A stretch of DNA of 64,000 nucleotides from Infirmifilum lucidum (GTDB taxonomy: Archaea; Thermoproteota; Thermoprotei; Thermofilales; Thermofilaceae). The DNA is taken from the NCBI RefSeq assembly GCF_014876775.1, contig NZ_CP062310.1, positions 1,403,699-1,467,698 on the forward strand, read 5' to 3'. Shown piece after piece: positions 41,410 to 49,111 of this stretch (its first letter is position 1; each line of letters begins with the position of its first letter). A program made the position numbers and the translations under genes. The notes below the pieces were generated by a model. That model had not been told where the DNA came from and searched no databases. It was given only the letters and a program-made list of their open reading frames with translations.

Positions 41410-41783
41410 CTGGCCTCGATATACTCTATTACCTCTTTACATATTTCTATCGCCTCTTCGGCGTCCTTCCTCGTGTAGTACTGGTAGGGGGCACCCTCAC
41501 TCCACGCGTTAGGGTACCTGGTGGGCACGTACATTTTGTCGAGGTATTTAGCCTTGTCGATGAGTTCCTCGGGGGCGCCTACATGACTGAGCAGAAGACT
41601 AACAGCGTGCCCTGCCCTGGGCTGGCCCACGCCGTACAGGTAAGCCTTGACCGCAAACTCTGCGGCCTGTTGCGCCTTGAAGCAGGCCCAGTTATAGTCG
41701 CCACCCTCGATGTCCCTCTTAGCAGACTCTAGCGTCCTCTTAGCCATGTTCAACCATCTGTTAAACTCGTCGTGATCCAACAT
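41376..41783 (-). CDS. HEPN-domain protein (toxin of HEPN-MNT pair)
   Basis: A 135-residue HEPN protein (PF05168 type) from ATG 41783: MLDHDEFNRWLNMAKRTLESA, then WACFKAQQAAEFAVKAYLYG, the core helices, and GHAVSLLLSHVG at the H-x-L region. The canonical R-x4-6-H RNase motif is not obvious (R-A-G-H), so nuclease activity is uncertain. ATG 41783 is chosen over an upstream start because TATA box CTATAAGAA (41807-41814) sits about 27 nt upstream. Confidence 0.8.
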   Translation of the reverse strand: MLDHDEFNRWLNMAKRTLESAKRDIEGGDYNWACFKAQQAAEFAVKAYLYGVGQPRAGHAVSLLLSHVGAPEELIDKAKYLDKMYVPTRYPNAWSEGAPYQYYTRKDAEEAIEICKEVIEYIEARWRALGSSGEG

Positions 41784-41806
41784 GTAACAGAAGTGGCGCC
41801 CACGAC

Positions 41807-41814
41807 CTATAAGA
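41807..41814 (-). promoter_or_regulatory. TATA box for HEPN-MNT
   Basis: Minus strand TTCTTATAG is centred about 27 nt upstream of ATG 41783 and falls inside the upstream extension of the HEPN frame, which argues for the shorter protein. Confidence 0.45.
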
Positions 41815-41828
41815 AGTTTTGTTACCAA

Positions 41829-41979
41829 AGTGGTAACGGCAAAAGCTGGGCGTATTTCTGCGGGTACTCCTGGGCTCCATTCTGTAGCAGGGGAGCAGCT
41901 AGTCGCGCTGCAAAAGAGCCGAACGCGACGCAGGAACCAAACCGGGAGCCTAACTACGGGTGTGTCCTCTGTGCCAGCC
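41829..41979. other. Intergenic gap between toxin-antitoxin loci
   Basis: About 150 bp with no supported gene. It lies between the intact HEPN-MNT pair and the decayed MntA-HepT pair and may itself be decayed sequence. Confidence 0.4.
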
Positions 41980-42406
41980 TTAGGGGTCTAGACCCTTATC
42001 CGAGGCGTGCTTGACTATTGACCTAGCTATGTCCAGCATCTCTCTGTACTTACGCTCAGTGGGCACGTCGATTCCATACTCTCTATTCACCCGCAAGTAC
42101 CCGTGTACTAATACATTCCTGAAGCCTATCGGCCTCCTCATGAGGTCTCCCTCCGCCTGTGATAATACCCCAATCTGAGTTCTAAGGCAACGTCTGAGTA
42201 CCTGCTTGGCGGTTTTCCTCCAAGCGCTATTACTACGTGGGCTCCTAGATCGATTAGTGCTTGGATAGAGAGTTGGAGTAGATGCAGTACTGAGTAGTAG
42301 ATATACTCGTTATCCCATGTTAGTGGCTCTATCTAGTAGCCCTATGTACTCTTTAATAGACTTAGCCAATTCAATGATTCTCGACAAACTTCCTCACCAA
42401 CTTCAT
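41980..42406 (-). pseudogene. hepT: HepT (DUF86) RNase toxin, frameshifted remnant
   Basis: No long ORF survives, but conceptual translation in alternating frames recovers a HepT protein. From ATG 42406: MKLVRKFVE, then IIELAKSIKEYIGLL, then (after a stop and shift) YSVLHLLQLSIQALIDLGAH, then MRRPIGFRNVLVHGYLRVN and ARSIVKHASDKG to a TAA at 41980. GFRNVLVHGY carries the HepT R-x4-H catalytic motif. At least three frame changes are needed, so the gene is inactive unless the assembly is wrong. Confidence 0.75.
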
Positions 42407-42762
42407 CTCATACTTTCTCCGCGAATAGTCTGAAGTCCAAGTACAAGTCCATAGCTCTGACAACAAACTCCAGCCAGGAGGAACTCTCTCGCGTACAATA
42501 GTATGCTTTGAGTAGCAATAGTATACAACAGCGAGTAGGGTATCTCATCATTTACAGTTGGTACGTCGATTCTATCTTCGGGTACGCTCAGGTAGTCGGA
42601 CAAGGCAAGTATGAGGTCTACTAAGTCCACGCCACCCTTAACCGCTATGTCTATATCGCTCAGAGGATCAGAAACACCTCTAGCCTGAGACCCGTAGAAC
42701 ACTGCAAACTCAACGTTATACTTCTCCCAGTTAAACTCCTTCAATGCATCTATGAGATCCAT
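42403..42762 (-). pseudogene. mntA: MntA antitoxin with frameshifted C-terminus
   Basis: The 119-codon frame begins as a good MntA nucleotidyltransferase (FAVFYGSQARGVSDPLSDIDIAV, Gly-Ser...Asp-x-Asp). After about residue 92 (ILLYARE) the frame is wrong: the expected C-terminal helix is in another frame as LEFVVRAMDLYLDFRLFAEKV, followed by a stop. A frameshift near 42480 explains this. The start of the hepT remnant overlaps its end, as in intact mntA-hepT operons. Confidence 0.75.
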
Positions 42763-42831
42763 ACTCGGACACTTATTCTGCTACCCGGAGTATACTTTGA
42801 AAAATTACGCGTCCAGGCCTCACCTTAGAAA

Positions 42832-43518
42832 TTAGCCCTGTCCGGCTAAAGCCCCAGCTTTAGCCGCTATGAGTCGAAGTTTCTCTGGGGCGTCAGTTAT
42901 CAAGTAGTCTACGCCTAGCTCAACGAGCTCAGAAGCCTTTGCTGGGTTATTGACTGTCCAGACTGCAACCTTGAACCCCACCGAGTGTAGCTCTTCTACG
43001 AGCTCTCTGTCCACGAAGTAGTAGTGTACAGAAATTCCGTCGGCAGATGCGAGCTCGACCTCCTTGACAGGGTTTGCCGGCCGGTACTGGACATTGCCGA
43101 GAATAGCGGTGACACTCCCGTCTACCTCCTTGGCACGGCGTATAGTGTTATGGAAACCGCTGCTGACGATAACATCTCTCACACCGAACTTCCTGGCGAG
43201 GGCAACGCTCTCCACCTCTATCCCCCTGGTCTTTAAGTCCAGCCACACGCCGCACTTACTGCCTACGAGGGACAGGTGCTCCTCGAGGGTGCTCGGCCTG
43301 AAAAGCGGGTCACGCCCCTCTATGAGCAAATAGCCATAGTCCATCACAAGCCCCCGCAACCCCCTGACCCCCGTCTCCATCCCGTGCTTGACCACGAGTT
43401 CCCCGTTCCCGTCCCGTGTCACGTCGAACTCGACCACCTCGACGCCTACGCGCAAGTACTTCAGCAGTAAGCTCTTCCTGTTAGCCTTGTGGGCCACTAT
43501 GATGGGCCTGTGGTGCAT
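42832..43518 (-). CDS. Glycerophosphodiester phosphodiesterase family protein
   Basis: A 228-residue GDPD TIM-barrel protein. VEVVEFDVTRDGNGELVVKHG gives the metal-binding Glu-x-Asp and the catalytic His; VWTVNNPAKASELVELGVDYLITDAPE is the family C-terminal motif. The first motif is AHKANRKSLLLKY instead of HRG-x5-P-E-N-T, so one catalytic arginine position is lysine. It would hydrolyse glycerophosphodiesters from lipid turnover; archaeal substrates are uncertain. Confidence 0.85.
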   Translation of the reverse strand: MHHRPIIVAHKANRKSLLLKYLRVGVEVVEFDVTRDGNGELVVKHGMETGVRGLRGLVMDYGYLLIEGRDPLFRPSTLEEHLSLVGSKCGVWLDLKTRGIEVESVALARKFGVRDVIVSSGFHNTIRRAKEVDGSVTAILGNVQYRPANPVKEVELASADGISVHYYFVDRELVEELHSVGFKVAVWTVNNPAKASELVELGVDYLITDAPEKLRLIAAKAGALAGQG

Positions 43519-43555
43519 ACGGGTGGAGTGCTTGCTCAGGAAAATAAATGTTGTG

Positions 43556-44449
43556 TTATGTGAGGTCTAGTATGTCCCGGAGTAGAGTAGCGACACCCTC
43601 AAAGACTTCTACAAGTCTGGGCGATAGGTTGGGCCTCTCCTTCTCCATCACCTCCTCTAGCCTGTTGTAGAGCTCTAACGCCTCCTTGCGCCTGGCATCC
43701 TCGCCTAGAACTACTTCCACGACAGTCCTCTGGAAGCTCTCGAGGAGCCAGTAGATCTCGTGGGGGACTTTCTCCGCTCTAAACTCGCCGCGGAAAAGCC
43801 TCTCGTATAGGTCGCCTATATTCTCGAGGTTGCGCACCACGAGCCTGATGTCGACGAGCCGGGACTTCTCGGAGCTGGGGTAGAGGGGATCCGAAACCCT
43901 GCTCCTGATCACCCTCACGGCGAGGAAGTACAGCCTGTCGACTATGTCGTCCATAGCCAGGACTTTTTCAGCGAGAGCACGGTCTCCAGTCTCCACAGCC
44001 TGGAACACCACCCTAAGCATGGCCAGCGTGATTGTATTTATCCTCTGGACAATGGAGTAGAGGTCGTAGTCCGGCCTCGTGAAGCACTGGAGAACCATGG
44101 AATCTTGCTCCTCGCCCACGATCTCGAGCCCCAGGAGTATCTGCCTGGCCCTCTCGATAACCCTCAGAACCTCCTCCCTGCAGTCGCCGCTAAAAGACAC
44201 CTCGATTACCTCAAACCCCCTTAAGTAGGCAGAAACAATGTTCCTGTAGAGGTTCTCGTCACACGCTATCCTTATACTCTTAACTCCTCCCCCCTTCCCG
44301 CTGAGCCTTAAGGGGCTTAGCTTCAGCGACCCGTCTTCCTCGGCCTCGAGGATAACTACGCCTCTCTCCCCTACACTCTCGAGAACCCAGTCTTTCGGCA
44401 GAGCAACATAGTAACTACCCCCGATCTTCACTACCCTGCGGGTCTCCAC
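43556..44449 (-). CDS. PhoU-domain protein with AbrB-like N-terminus
   Basis: A 297-residue protein. Residues 1-50 (TRRVVKIGGSYYVALPKDWV) form an AbrB/SpoVT-like swapped-hairpin DNA-binding domain. The remaining region is alpha-helical with PhoU-like repeats, each containing the E/D-x-x-x-D metal-type motif (MDDIVDRLYFLAVRV). Archaeal AbrB-PhoU proteins are thought to regulate phosphate uptake. No pst genes are near, but the GDPD gene lies 37 bp downstream on the same strand, a plausible phosphate-related neighbour. Confidence 0.83.
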   Translation of the reverse strand: METRRVVKIGGSYYVALPKDWVLESVGERGVVILEAEEDGSLKLSPLRLSGKGGGVKSIRIACDENLYRNIVSAYLRGFEVIEVSFSGDCREEVLRVIERARQILLGLEIVGEEQDSMVLQCFTRPDYDLYSIVQRINTITLAMLRVVFQAVETGDRALAEKVLAMDDIVDRLYFLAVRVIRSRVSDPLYPSSEKSRLVDIRLVVRNLENIGDLYERLFRGEFRAEKVPHEIYWLLESFQRTVVEVVLGEDARRKEALELYNRLEEVMEKERPNLSPRLVEVFEGVATLLRDILDLT

Positions 44450-44536
44450 GACATAGTTAACATGTTTAGCTTATTAAACATTCACCTAGCCCGAAAGGAA
44501 TATTATCGGATAGCGGCGATATGCAACTGAGGAGCC

Positions 44537-44974
44537 TTGCCGAACACGCTCAGAATGGTACTTCTCATTGCTGGCTATGCACTCTACGTAGTTTTCGTAA
44601 TGCCGCTGAGACTCCTAGCAAGCCTCCTCAAACGTAGTCCTGAAGCCGTACTCCTATTCAAGCCCAGCATGCATGGTATAGCTGTCGAGCATAGAGCGAG
44701 GGGCGAAGCCCTAAGGCTCGTGTACGACTGGGCCTCGGGCATGGGCCTCCTGTTAACCCTTCAAGGCCAGCTAGTGAAGAAGTCGCGGCCTGGCACGCTT
44801 AGAGGCTATGTGCTGAGCATGGCGGCTTCTCTGAAGACCTACATGGAGTCAAGGGGTTACGCCGTAAGAGTAATGTTTAAGGAAGTATTTGGGGGAGAGC
44901 CCTTTGCAGTAGTTGAAGTTAAGAGAAAGAACCTATTACCCAGAATTTCAGAAATCATTAGTAGAGTACTCTAA
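44537..44974 (+). CDS. Small membrane-anchored protein, unknown
   Basis: A 145-residue protein with an N-terminal hydrophobic anchor (about 6-28) followed by a soluble mixed alpha/beta domain with basic tail. No family recognised. The TTG start at 44537 follows a GAGGAGCC ribosome-site-like sequence; ATG 44555 (MVLLIAGY) is the alternative. It is divergent from the PhoU gene. Confidence 0.5.
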   Translation: MPNTLRMVLLIAGYALYVVFVMPLRLLASLLKRSPEAVLLFKPSMHGIAVEHRARGEALRLVYDWASGMGLLLTLQGQLVKKSRPGTLRGYVLSMAASLKTYMESRGYAVRVMFKEVFGGEPFAVVEVKRKNLLPRISEIISRVL

Positions 44975-44994
44975 CAAAACTTACCCGTGTAGGC

Positions 44995-45597
44995 TCATGC
45001 CCTCTTAATGATGTATACTTTCGAGCCGATTAGCTGGTTGTTGGGGATTAAGACTAGAGTGCCGTCGTCTTTCTTCACGACAGTAAAGAGCGTTAAGATG
45101 TCCTCGACTACTCCCTGCTCGCCAGCCACGACTACGTAGTCGCCTATCTTTATGGGCCTGACAATGAGCACGAAGAGGCCTGCTATCGCCTGGCCCAATA
45201 CCTGCTGGGTGGCGAACCCTATCACCATGCCTATAAAGCCCCCGAGTGCTACGCCGGCAGCGCCTCCAGCCGCCCCGCCCGCTATCCCGGCTGCCAGGGC
45301 TCCAATACCGAGTATGGTGAATATACTCCTCACGGCGGCTGCAGTGCTGTGGGGGTGCTTGAGCCTGAGCATCCAGTAGACTAGGTTTGAGACGCTCTTG
45401 ACTATCATGTAGCCGAAGACTAGGGCGAGGCCTATAGCTATGTACAAAGAATACGGATCCAGTACGGGCTTCACCCCGGGGATTAACGTGGGTATAGTTG
45501 TGAAGACCAGGGCGCTGACGATTATATAGATGGCCACCCATGCTACCAGGTTTACTACGCTCCCCCTTATTCTCTCTGGGATGTTTTCGCCTGACAC
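44995..45597 (-). CDS. Small MscS-type mechanosensitive channel
   Basis: A 200-residue protein with three or four transmembrane segments; the pore-lining helix is Gly/Ala-rich (AAGIAGGAAGGAAGVALGG), followed by the MscS beta domain (RPIKIGDYVVVAGEQGVVEDI, VLIPNNQLIGSKV). It lacks the large C-terminal vestibule of E. coli MscS. It probably opens under membrane tension to release solutes. Confidence 0.85.
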   Translation of the reverse strand: MSGENIPERIRGSVVNLVAWVAIYIIVSALVFTTIPTLIPGVKPVLDPYSLYIAIGLALVFGYMIVKSVSNLVYWMLRLKHPHSTAAAVRSIFTILGIGALAAGIAGGAAGGAAGVALGGFIGMVIGFATQQVLGQAIAGLFVLIVRPIKIGDYVVVAGEQGVVEDILTLFTVVKKDDGTLVLIPNNQLIGSKVYIIKRA

Positions 45598-45696
45598 AGT
45601 TTAGAGGCGTCTTAAGCTGTCATATGAAGCTTTTAGTTCAAAGAGCTAAGGCGGATGTAAATAATATTAACCTCTCAAACGCCTGATATATACATC

Positions 45697-46353
45697 ATGA
45701 GGGTGGTGTTGCTCGTACTCGCTGTACTCGTGCTTGTTCCATGCACTTTCCTCGCCCAGTGCCCAGAGCCTCTAGAAGCGAGAGCCTTTGAAGCCGTCAT
45801 AAACACGCCTGGGGCTAGGCTAGACGCTTCCAGGCTAGCCGCTTACGCCGTGAAGGAGGTGGCCTCCGGCGTGTTCGCCTACAGGAGTGGATTCGACGAG
45901 AGGATCGCGGTCACGCTAGGCCTCGAAGCACTGCCGGCAACAGGCAGGCAGTACCCCGTGATACGCCTCCAAGTGTTGCCGGGTGCTAGTGGCGTTACGG
46001 ATGCAGACTTGAGGAGGGCTCTAAAGCTAGAGCTGGACAGGCTCACAAGCGTGGGGGTTATCCAGGGCTTGAGCGAAGAACTAGAGTCTTCTCTTGTCTT
46101 ATCGGCACGCCTAGGGCTAGCCGGGTGGGATAGGAGGCTAGTCTTCGACAACGGCGCCTGGAGGCCCTTCAACGAGTCCTCTATTTACGTGCCCCTGAGG
46201 GGCTGTCCGGCCCCGCTAGCCGTAGACTACTCTTCCTTGCCGGTCTGGAGGACAGGTAGCCAGGACAACTTGCCGTTGATTATTTCTGCCGGCGTGGTAG
46301 CCGTGCTGGCGCTCTTCCTCGCGTGGAGGTTTACTGCTAAGCGGAAAAGTTAA
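45697..46353 (+). CDS. Secreted membrane-anchored protein, unknown
   Basis: A 218-residue protein with a signal peptide (about 2-20, ending at CTFLAQC), an extracellular domain with two cysteines that could pair (Cys22 and the later RGCPAPL), and a C-terminal transmembrane helix (about 193-211) before a basic stop-transfer tail (RFTAKRKS). No homologue recognised. It precedes a membrane protein by 33 bp on the same strand. Confidence 0.6.
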   Translation: MRVVLLVLAVLVLVPCTFLAQCPEPLEARAFEAVINTPGARLDASRLAAYAVKEVASGVFAYRSGFDERIAVTLGLEALPATGRQYPVIRLQVLPGASGVTDADLRRALKLELDRLTSVGVIQGLSEELESSLVLSARLGLAGWDRRLVFDNGAWRPFNESSIYVPLRGCPAPLAVDYSSLPVWRTGSQDNLPLIISAGVVAVLALFLAWRFTAKRKS

Positions 46354-46386
46354 TTTGCTTCTCCAACGGTTACACGGGGGAGGCCG

Positions 46387-46893
46387 ATGTCACCCATAGG
46401 CTTCTGGGACTCCGCTATACTGGTTCTCCTCGGCGTTATTACAGCTTTCTGGGGCGTAAAGTTTGCGAGGCTGCTAGCCTCCCTCGTCTTCGGCCTCGCA
46501 ATGGGCTACGTCTTCTACGCCTACTCGACGCCAGCCCTCAAAGCTACACTACTCCCGCTAGTACTGTTCCTATTAGGCTTCGTGGTCGGCGCAATGATAG
46601 GCTTCTCAGCCTTCAAGCTAGTAGTATCTCTCCTATCCGGATACGTAGTGTCGGAGATCCTCATGTCCACGGGATACGTTGTACACAATGAGACAGCTAT
46701 CCTCGTCTTAACACTAGCCTTTGCAGCTATAATCTACGCGCTGATGGAGAAGATGCTGGCGTTAGGCTTCTCCCTCCTAGGGGCAGGGTTGGTCTACAGG
46801 GGCCTACTAGCCGCCGGCGTCCAGCCAGCATTCTCACTGCTCGTAGCGGTAGCCGTGTTTATCCTGGGCTTTATCGTCCAGACGAGAGGATAA
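46387..46893 (+). CDS. Multi-pass membrane protein, DUF4203/TMEM198-like
   Basis: A 168-residue protein of about six transmembrane helices with glycine-rich repeats (FGLAMGYVFYAYS, FVVGAMIGFSAFKL), resembling the DUF4203-type small membrane proteins. Function unknown. ATG 46387 follows GGGGGAGGCCG. It may be co-transcribed with the secreted protein before it. Confidence 0.55.
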   Translation: MSPIGFWDSAILVLLGVITAFWGVKFARLLASLVFGLAMGYVFYAYSTPALKATLLPLVLFLLGFVVGAMIGFSAFKLVVSLLSGYVVSEILMSTGYVVHNETAILVLTLAFAAIIYALMEKMLALGFSLLGAGLVYRGLLAAGVQPAFSLLVAVAVFILGFIVQTRG

Positions 46894-46967
46894 GCTGTAA
46901 AACCTTGCTAGTTTTTTCCCACCTCTAACTCTGGTAGCTCTAAAATTCTTACGGAAACCCCGCAATA

Positions 46968-46978
46968 ATATTTAAATA
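46968..46978 (+). promoter_or_regulatory. TATA box for the subtilisin gene
   Basis: ATATTTAAATA is centred about 25 nt upstream of GTG 46998, predicting a leaderless GTG-initiated mRNA. Confidence 0.5.
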
Positions 46979-46997
46979 CTAACCCCTGGAAAGTTCG

Positions 46998-48236
46998 GTG
47001 AAAAACATGAGGGCAACAGCCCTGCTACTAGCCCTCCTAGTGATAGTAGCCGGCTTCTCGGCGCTCGTCCAGGCTCCGCCACAGTACAAGCGCCTAGCCG
47101 TAGGATACACAGATCTTTCAACTCTCCACACTATAGCCTCGCAGCACGCCGCAGCGGTCGTGAAGACTATACCCGAGATAAAGGTGGCAGTGCTACTGGT
47201 TCCCGCAGGTGAAGACCTCCGCGGCCACGTAGGGAAGGGCTTGAGGTACGTTGAAGAGGACAAGATTGCCGTTGCGCTGGAGCTGAGCTCCTACTCTGAC
47301 GTCCAGTGGAACATGAAGATGATCAACGCCACTAAAGTGTGGGACACGTACTACCCGTCGCTCAACGGCGCCGCGCTGGGCAAGGGGGTTAAAGTCGCGG
47401 TTCTCGACACGGGCGTCCTGTACACGCACCCAGACCTGAAGGGAAGGGTAGTCTGGTGCGTAAACACCGTCTTGAAGAAAACTTACAAGGGCACGGATCT
47501 CTCAAAGTGCACTGACCGGAACGGCCACGGGACGCACGTAGCGGGCATCATCGCGGCGCTGATAAACAACGCCGGAGTCACAGGCGTAGCCTCTAACGTC
47601 TCAATATACATTATTAAGGTTCTGAACGACGCAGGGTCTGGGACGTACACAGACATAGCAGAGGGGATAATTGAAGCAGTTAAAGGCCCAGACGGCGTAG
47701 TCGGCACCTCCGACGATGCAAAGGTATTGAGCATGTCCCTCGGAGGCTCGAGCGACAGTAACATCCTGTACGACGCGGTGAAGTGGGCCTACCAGAACGG
47801 CGCAGTGCTAGTGGCTGCCGCTGGGAACAGTGGCGACGGTGACCCATCAACGGACAACGTCGCGTACCCAGCCAGATACCCCGAGGTGATAGCTGTAGCA
47901 GCCGTAGACAGCTCCTACAATGTACCGACCTGGAGTAGCGATGGGCCTGAAGTAGACGTAGCCGCGCCCGGTGTGAACATCCTCTCAACGTACCTGAGGA
48001 ACGGCTACGCCACTCTCAGCGGCACTTCAATGGCTACCCCACACGTGTCCGGCGTCGTCGCGCTGATACAGGCCTTAAGGCTCGCCCAGGGCAAGTCACT
48101 GCTCACCCCCAGCCAGGTGTATGACGTACTCACGAGTACAGCTGTAGACATCAACGCTAAAGGCTTCGACGTCTTCACGGGCTACGGCCTCGTAGACGCA
48201 ATAGCAGCGGTCAACAAGGCCCTGGGCCTGCCGTAG
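46998..48236 (+). CDS. Subtilisin-like serine protease (S8)
   Basis: A 412-residue pre-pro-protease: signal peptide (about 4-26), inhibitor-like prodomain (about 30-100), then the S8 catalytic domain. The triad is Asp137 (VAVLDTGV), His177 (GHGTHVAG) and Ser344 (GTSMATPHVSG), with oxyanion Asn277 (AAGNSG). Two cysteines (154, 171) could form a disulfide, and the acidic loop GPDGVVGTSDD suggests calcium binding, as in Tk-subtilisin and pernisine. No C-terminal anchor, so secreted. GTG 46998 fits the TATA spacing; ATG 47007 is the alternative. Confidence 0.92.
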   Translation: MKNMRATALLLALLVIVAGFSALVQAPPQYKRLAVGYTDLSTLHTIASQHAAAVVKTIPEIKVAVLLVPAGEDLRGHVGKGLRYVEEDKIAVALELSSYSDVQWNMKMINATKVWDTYYPSLNGAALGKGVKVAVLDTGVLYTHPDLKGRVVWCVNTVLKKTYKGTDLSKCTDRNGHGTHVAGIIAALINNAGVTGVASNVSIYIIKVLNDAGSGTYTDIAEGIIEAVKGPDGVVGTSDDAKVLSMSLGGSSDSNILYDAVKWAYQNGAVLVAAAGNSGDGDPSTDNVAYPARYPEVIAVAAVDSSYNVPTWSSDGPEVDVAAPGVNILSTYLRNGYATLSGTSMATPHVSGVVALIQALRLAQGKSLLTPSQVYDVLTSTAVDINAKGFDVFTGYGLVDAIAAVNKALGLP

Positions 48237-48282
48237 CGGCCCCAAAAGTATTATTTTCTCGTCATCCTTTCTTTAACCGTCC

Positions 48283-49056
48283 ATGCCAGCAGGTACTGGC
48301 TACAACCCCCTACTCCTCGGCGAGGCCGTAAGGCGCATGGTCTCCCGAGGGGTCGAGAGGAAGTACTACAGGTTCAGGGGTGGGAGGTGGTACGGAGGCA
48401 TATCGACAGCAGACTGCGTCGGCTGCAACTTGAGGTGCGTGTTCTGCTGGAGCAGGGAGCCGAGGGAGAAGCCGTGGCTAGGCAAGTGGAGGTTCTACGC
48501 GCCCGAAGAAGTCTACGGCCGCATCAGGGTGATTGCCCTGAAGAAGGGCTACACCCAGCTGAGGATCTCCGGGAACGAGCCCACACTCGCGTGGGAGCAC
48601 CTCCTACGCGTGCTCGAGCTCGTGGAGGAGGACGGCCTCTTCACGTTCATACTGGAGACTAACGGCATAGAGATAGGCGCCGACAAGAGCAAGGCGCGCG
48701 ATCTCTCGAAGTTCACGCACGTGCACGTGCGGGTCTCGCTGAAGGGAACCTCGCACGAGGAGTTCCACAAGCTAACGGGGGCTAGAGAGGAGTTCTACGA
48801 GTACCAGCTCTCAGCTCTCAAGAACCTAGCCGACTACGGAGTCCCGGCGCACCCCGCAGTCATGCTCTCATTCTCATCAGAGGCGTCCTACAGGAGCCTC
48901 CTCGAAAGGCTTGGAGAGATAGACCCCCGCTACGTGAAGGACTTCGAGGAGGAGTACGTCTTCCTGTACCCCCACGTCGTCGAGAACCTGAGGAAAGCAG
49001 GCCTGTCGCCGAGAGTAGCTTATAGTCCGGACGAGATACCCGACGAACTAGTGTAA
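48283..49056 (+). CDS. Radical SAM protein, unknown function
   Basis: A 257-residue radical SAM enzyme with cluster motif C-x3-C-x2-C at Cys48, Cys52 and Cys55 (GCNLRCVFCWS). The GNEPTL segment and the ETNGI strand fit the SAM-binding barrel half. A conserved N-terminal KYYRFRGGRWYGGISTADC and a C-terminal EEEYVFLYPHVVENLR are characteristic but unassigned. No auxiliary cluster is evident. It stands alone, without neighbours that suggest a substrate. Confidence 0.75.
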   Translation: MPAGTGYNPLLLGEAVRRMVSRGVERKYYRFRGGRWYGGISTADCVGCNLRCVFCWSREPREKPWLGKWRFYAPEEVYGRIRVIALKKGYTQLRISGNEPTLAWEHLLRVLELVEEDGLFTFILETNGIEIGADKSKARDLSKFTHVHVRVSLKGTSHEEFHKLTGAREEFYEYQLSALKNLADYGVPAHPAVMLSFSSEASYRSLLERLGEIDPRYVKDFEEEYVFLYPHVVENLRKAGLSPRVAYSPDEIPDELV

Positions 49057-49111
49057 GTAGATCCTGGTACCCCTCATTAAGCCTAATATACCTGGCGATG
49101 ATGTTTTAGAC

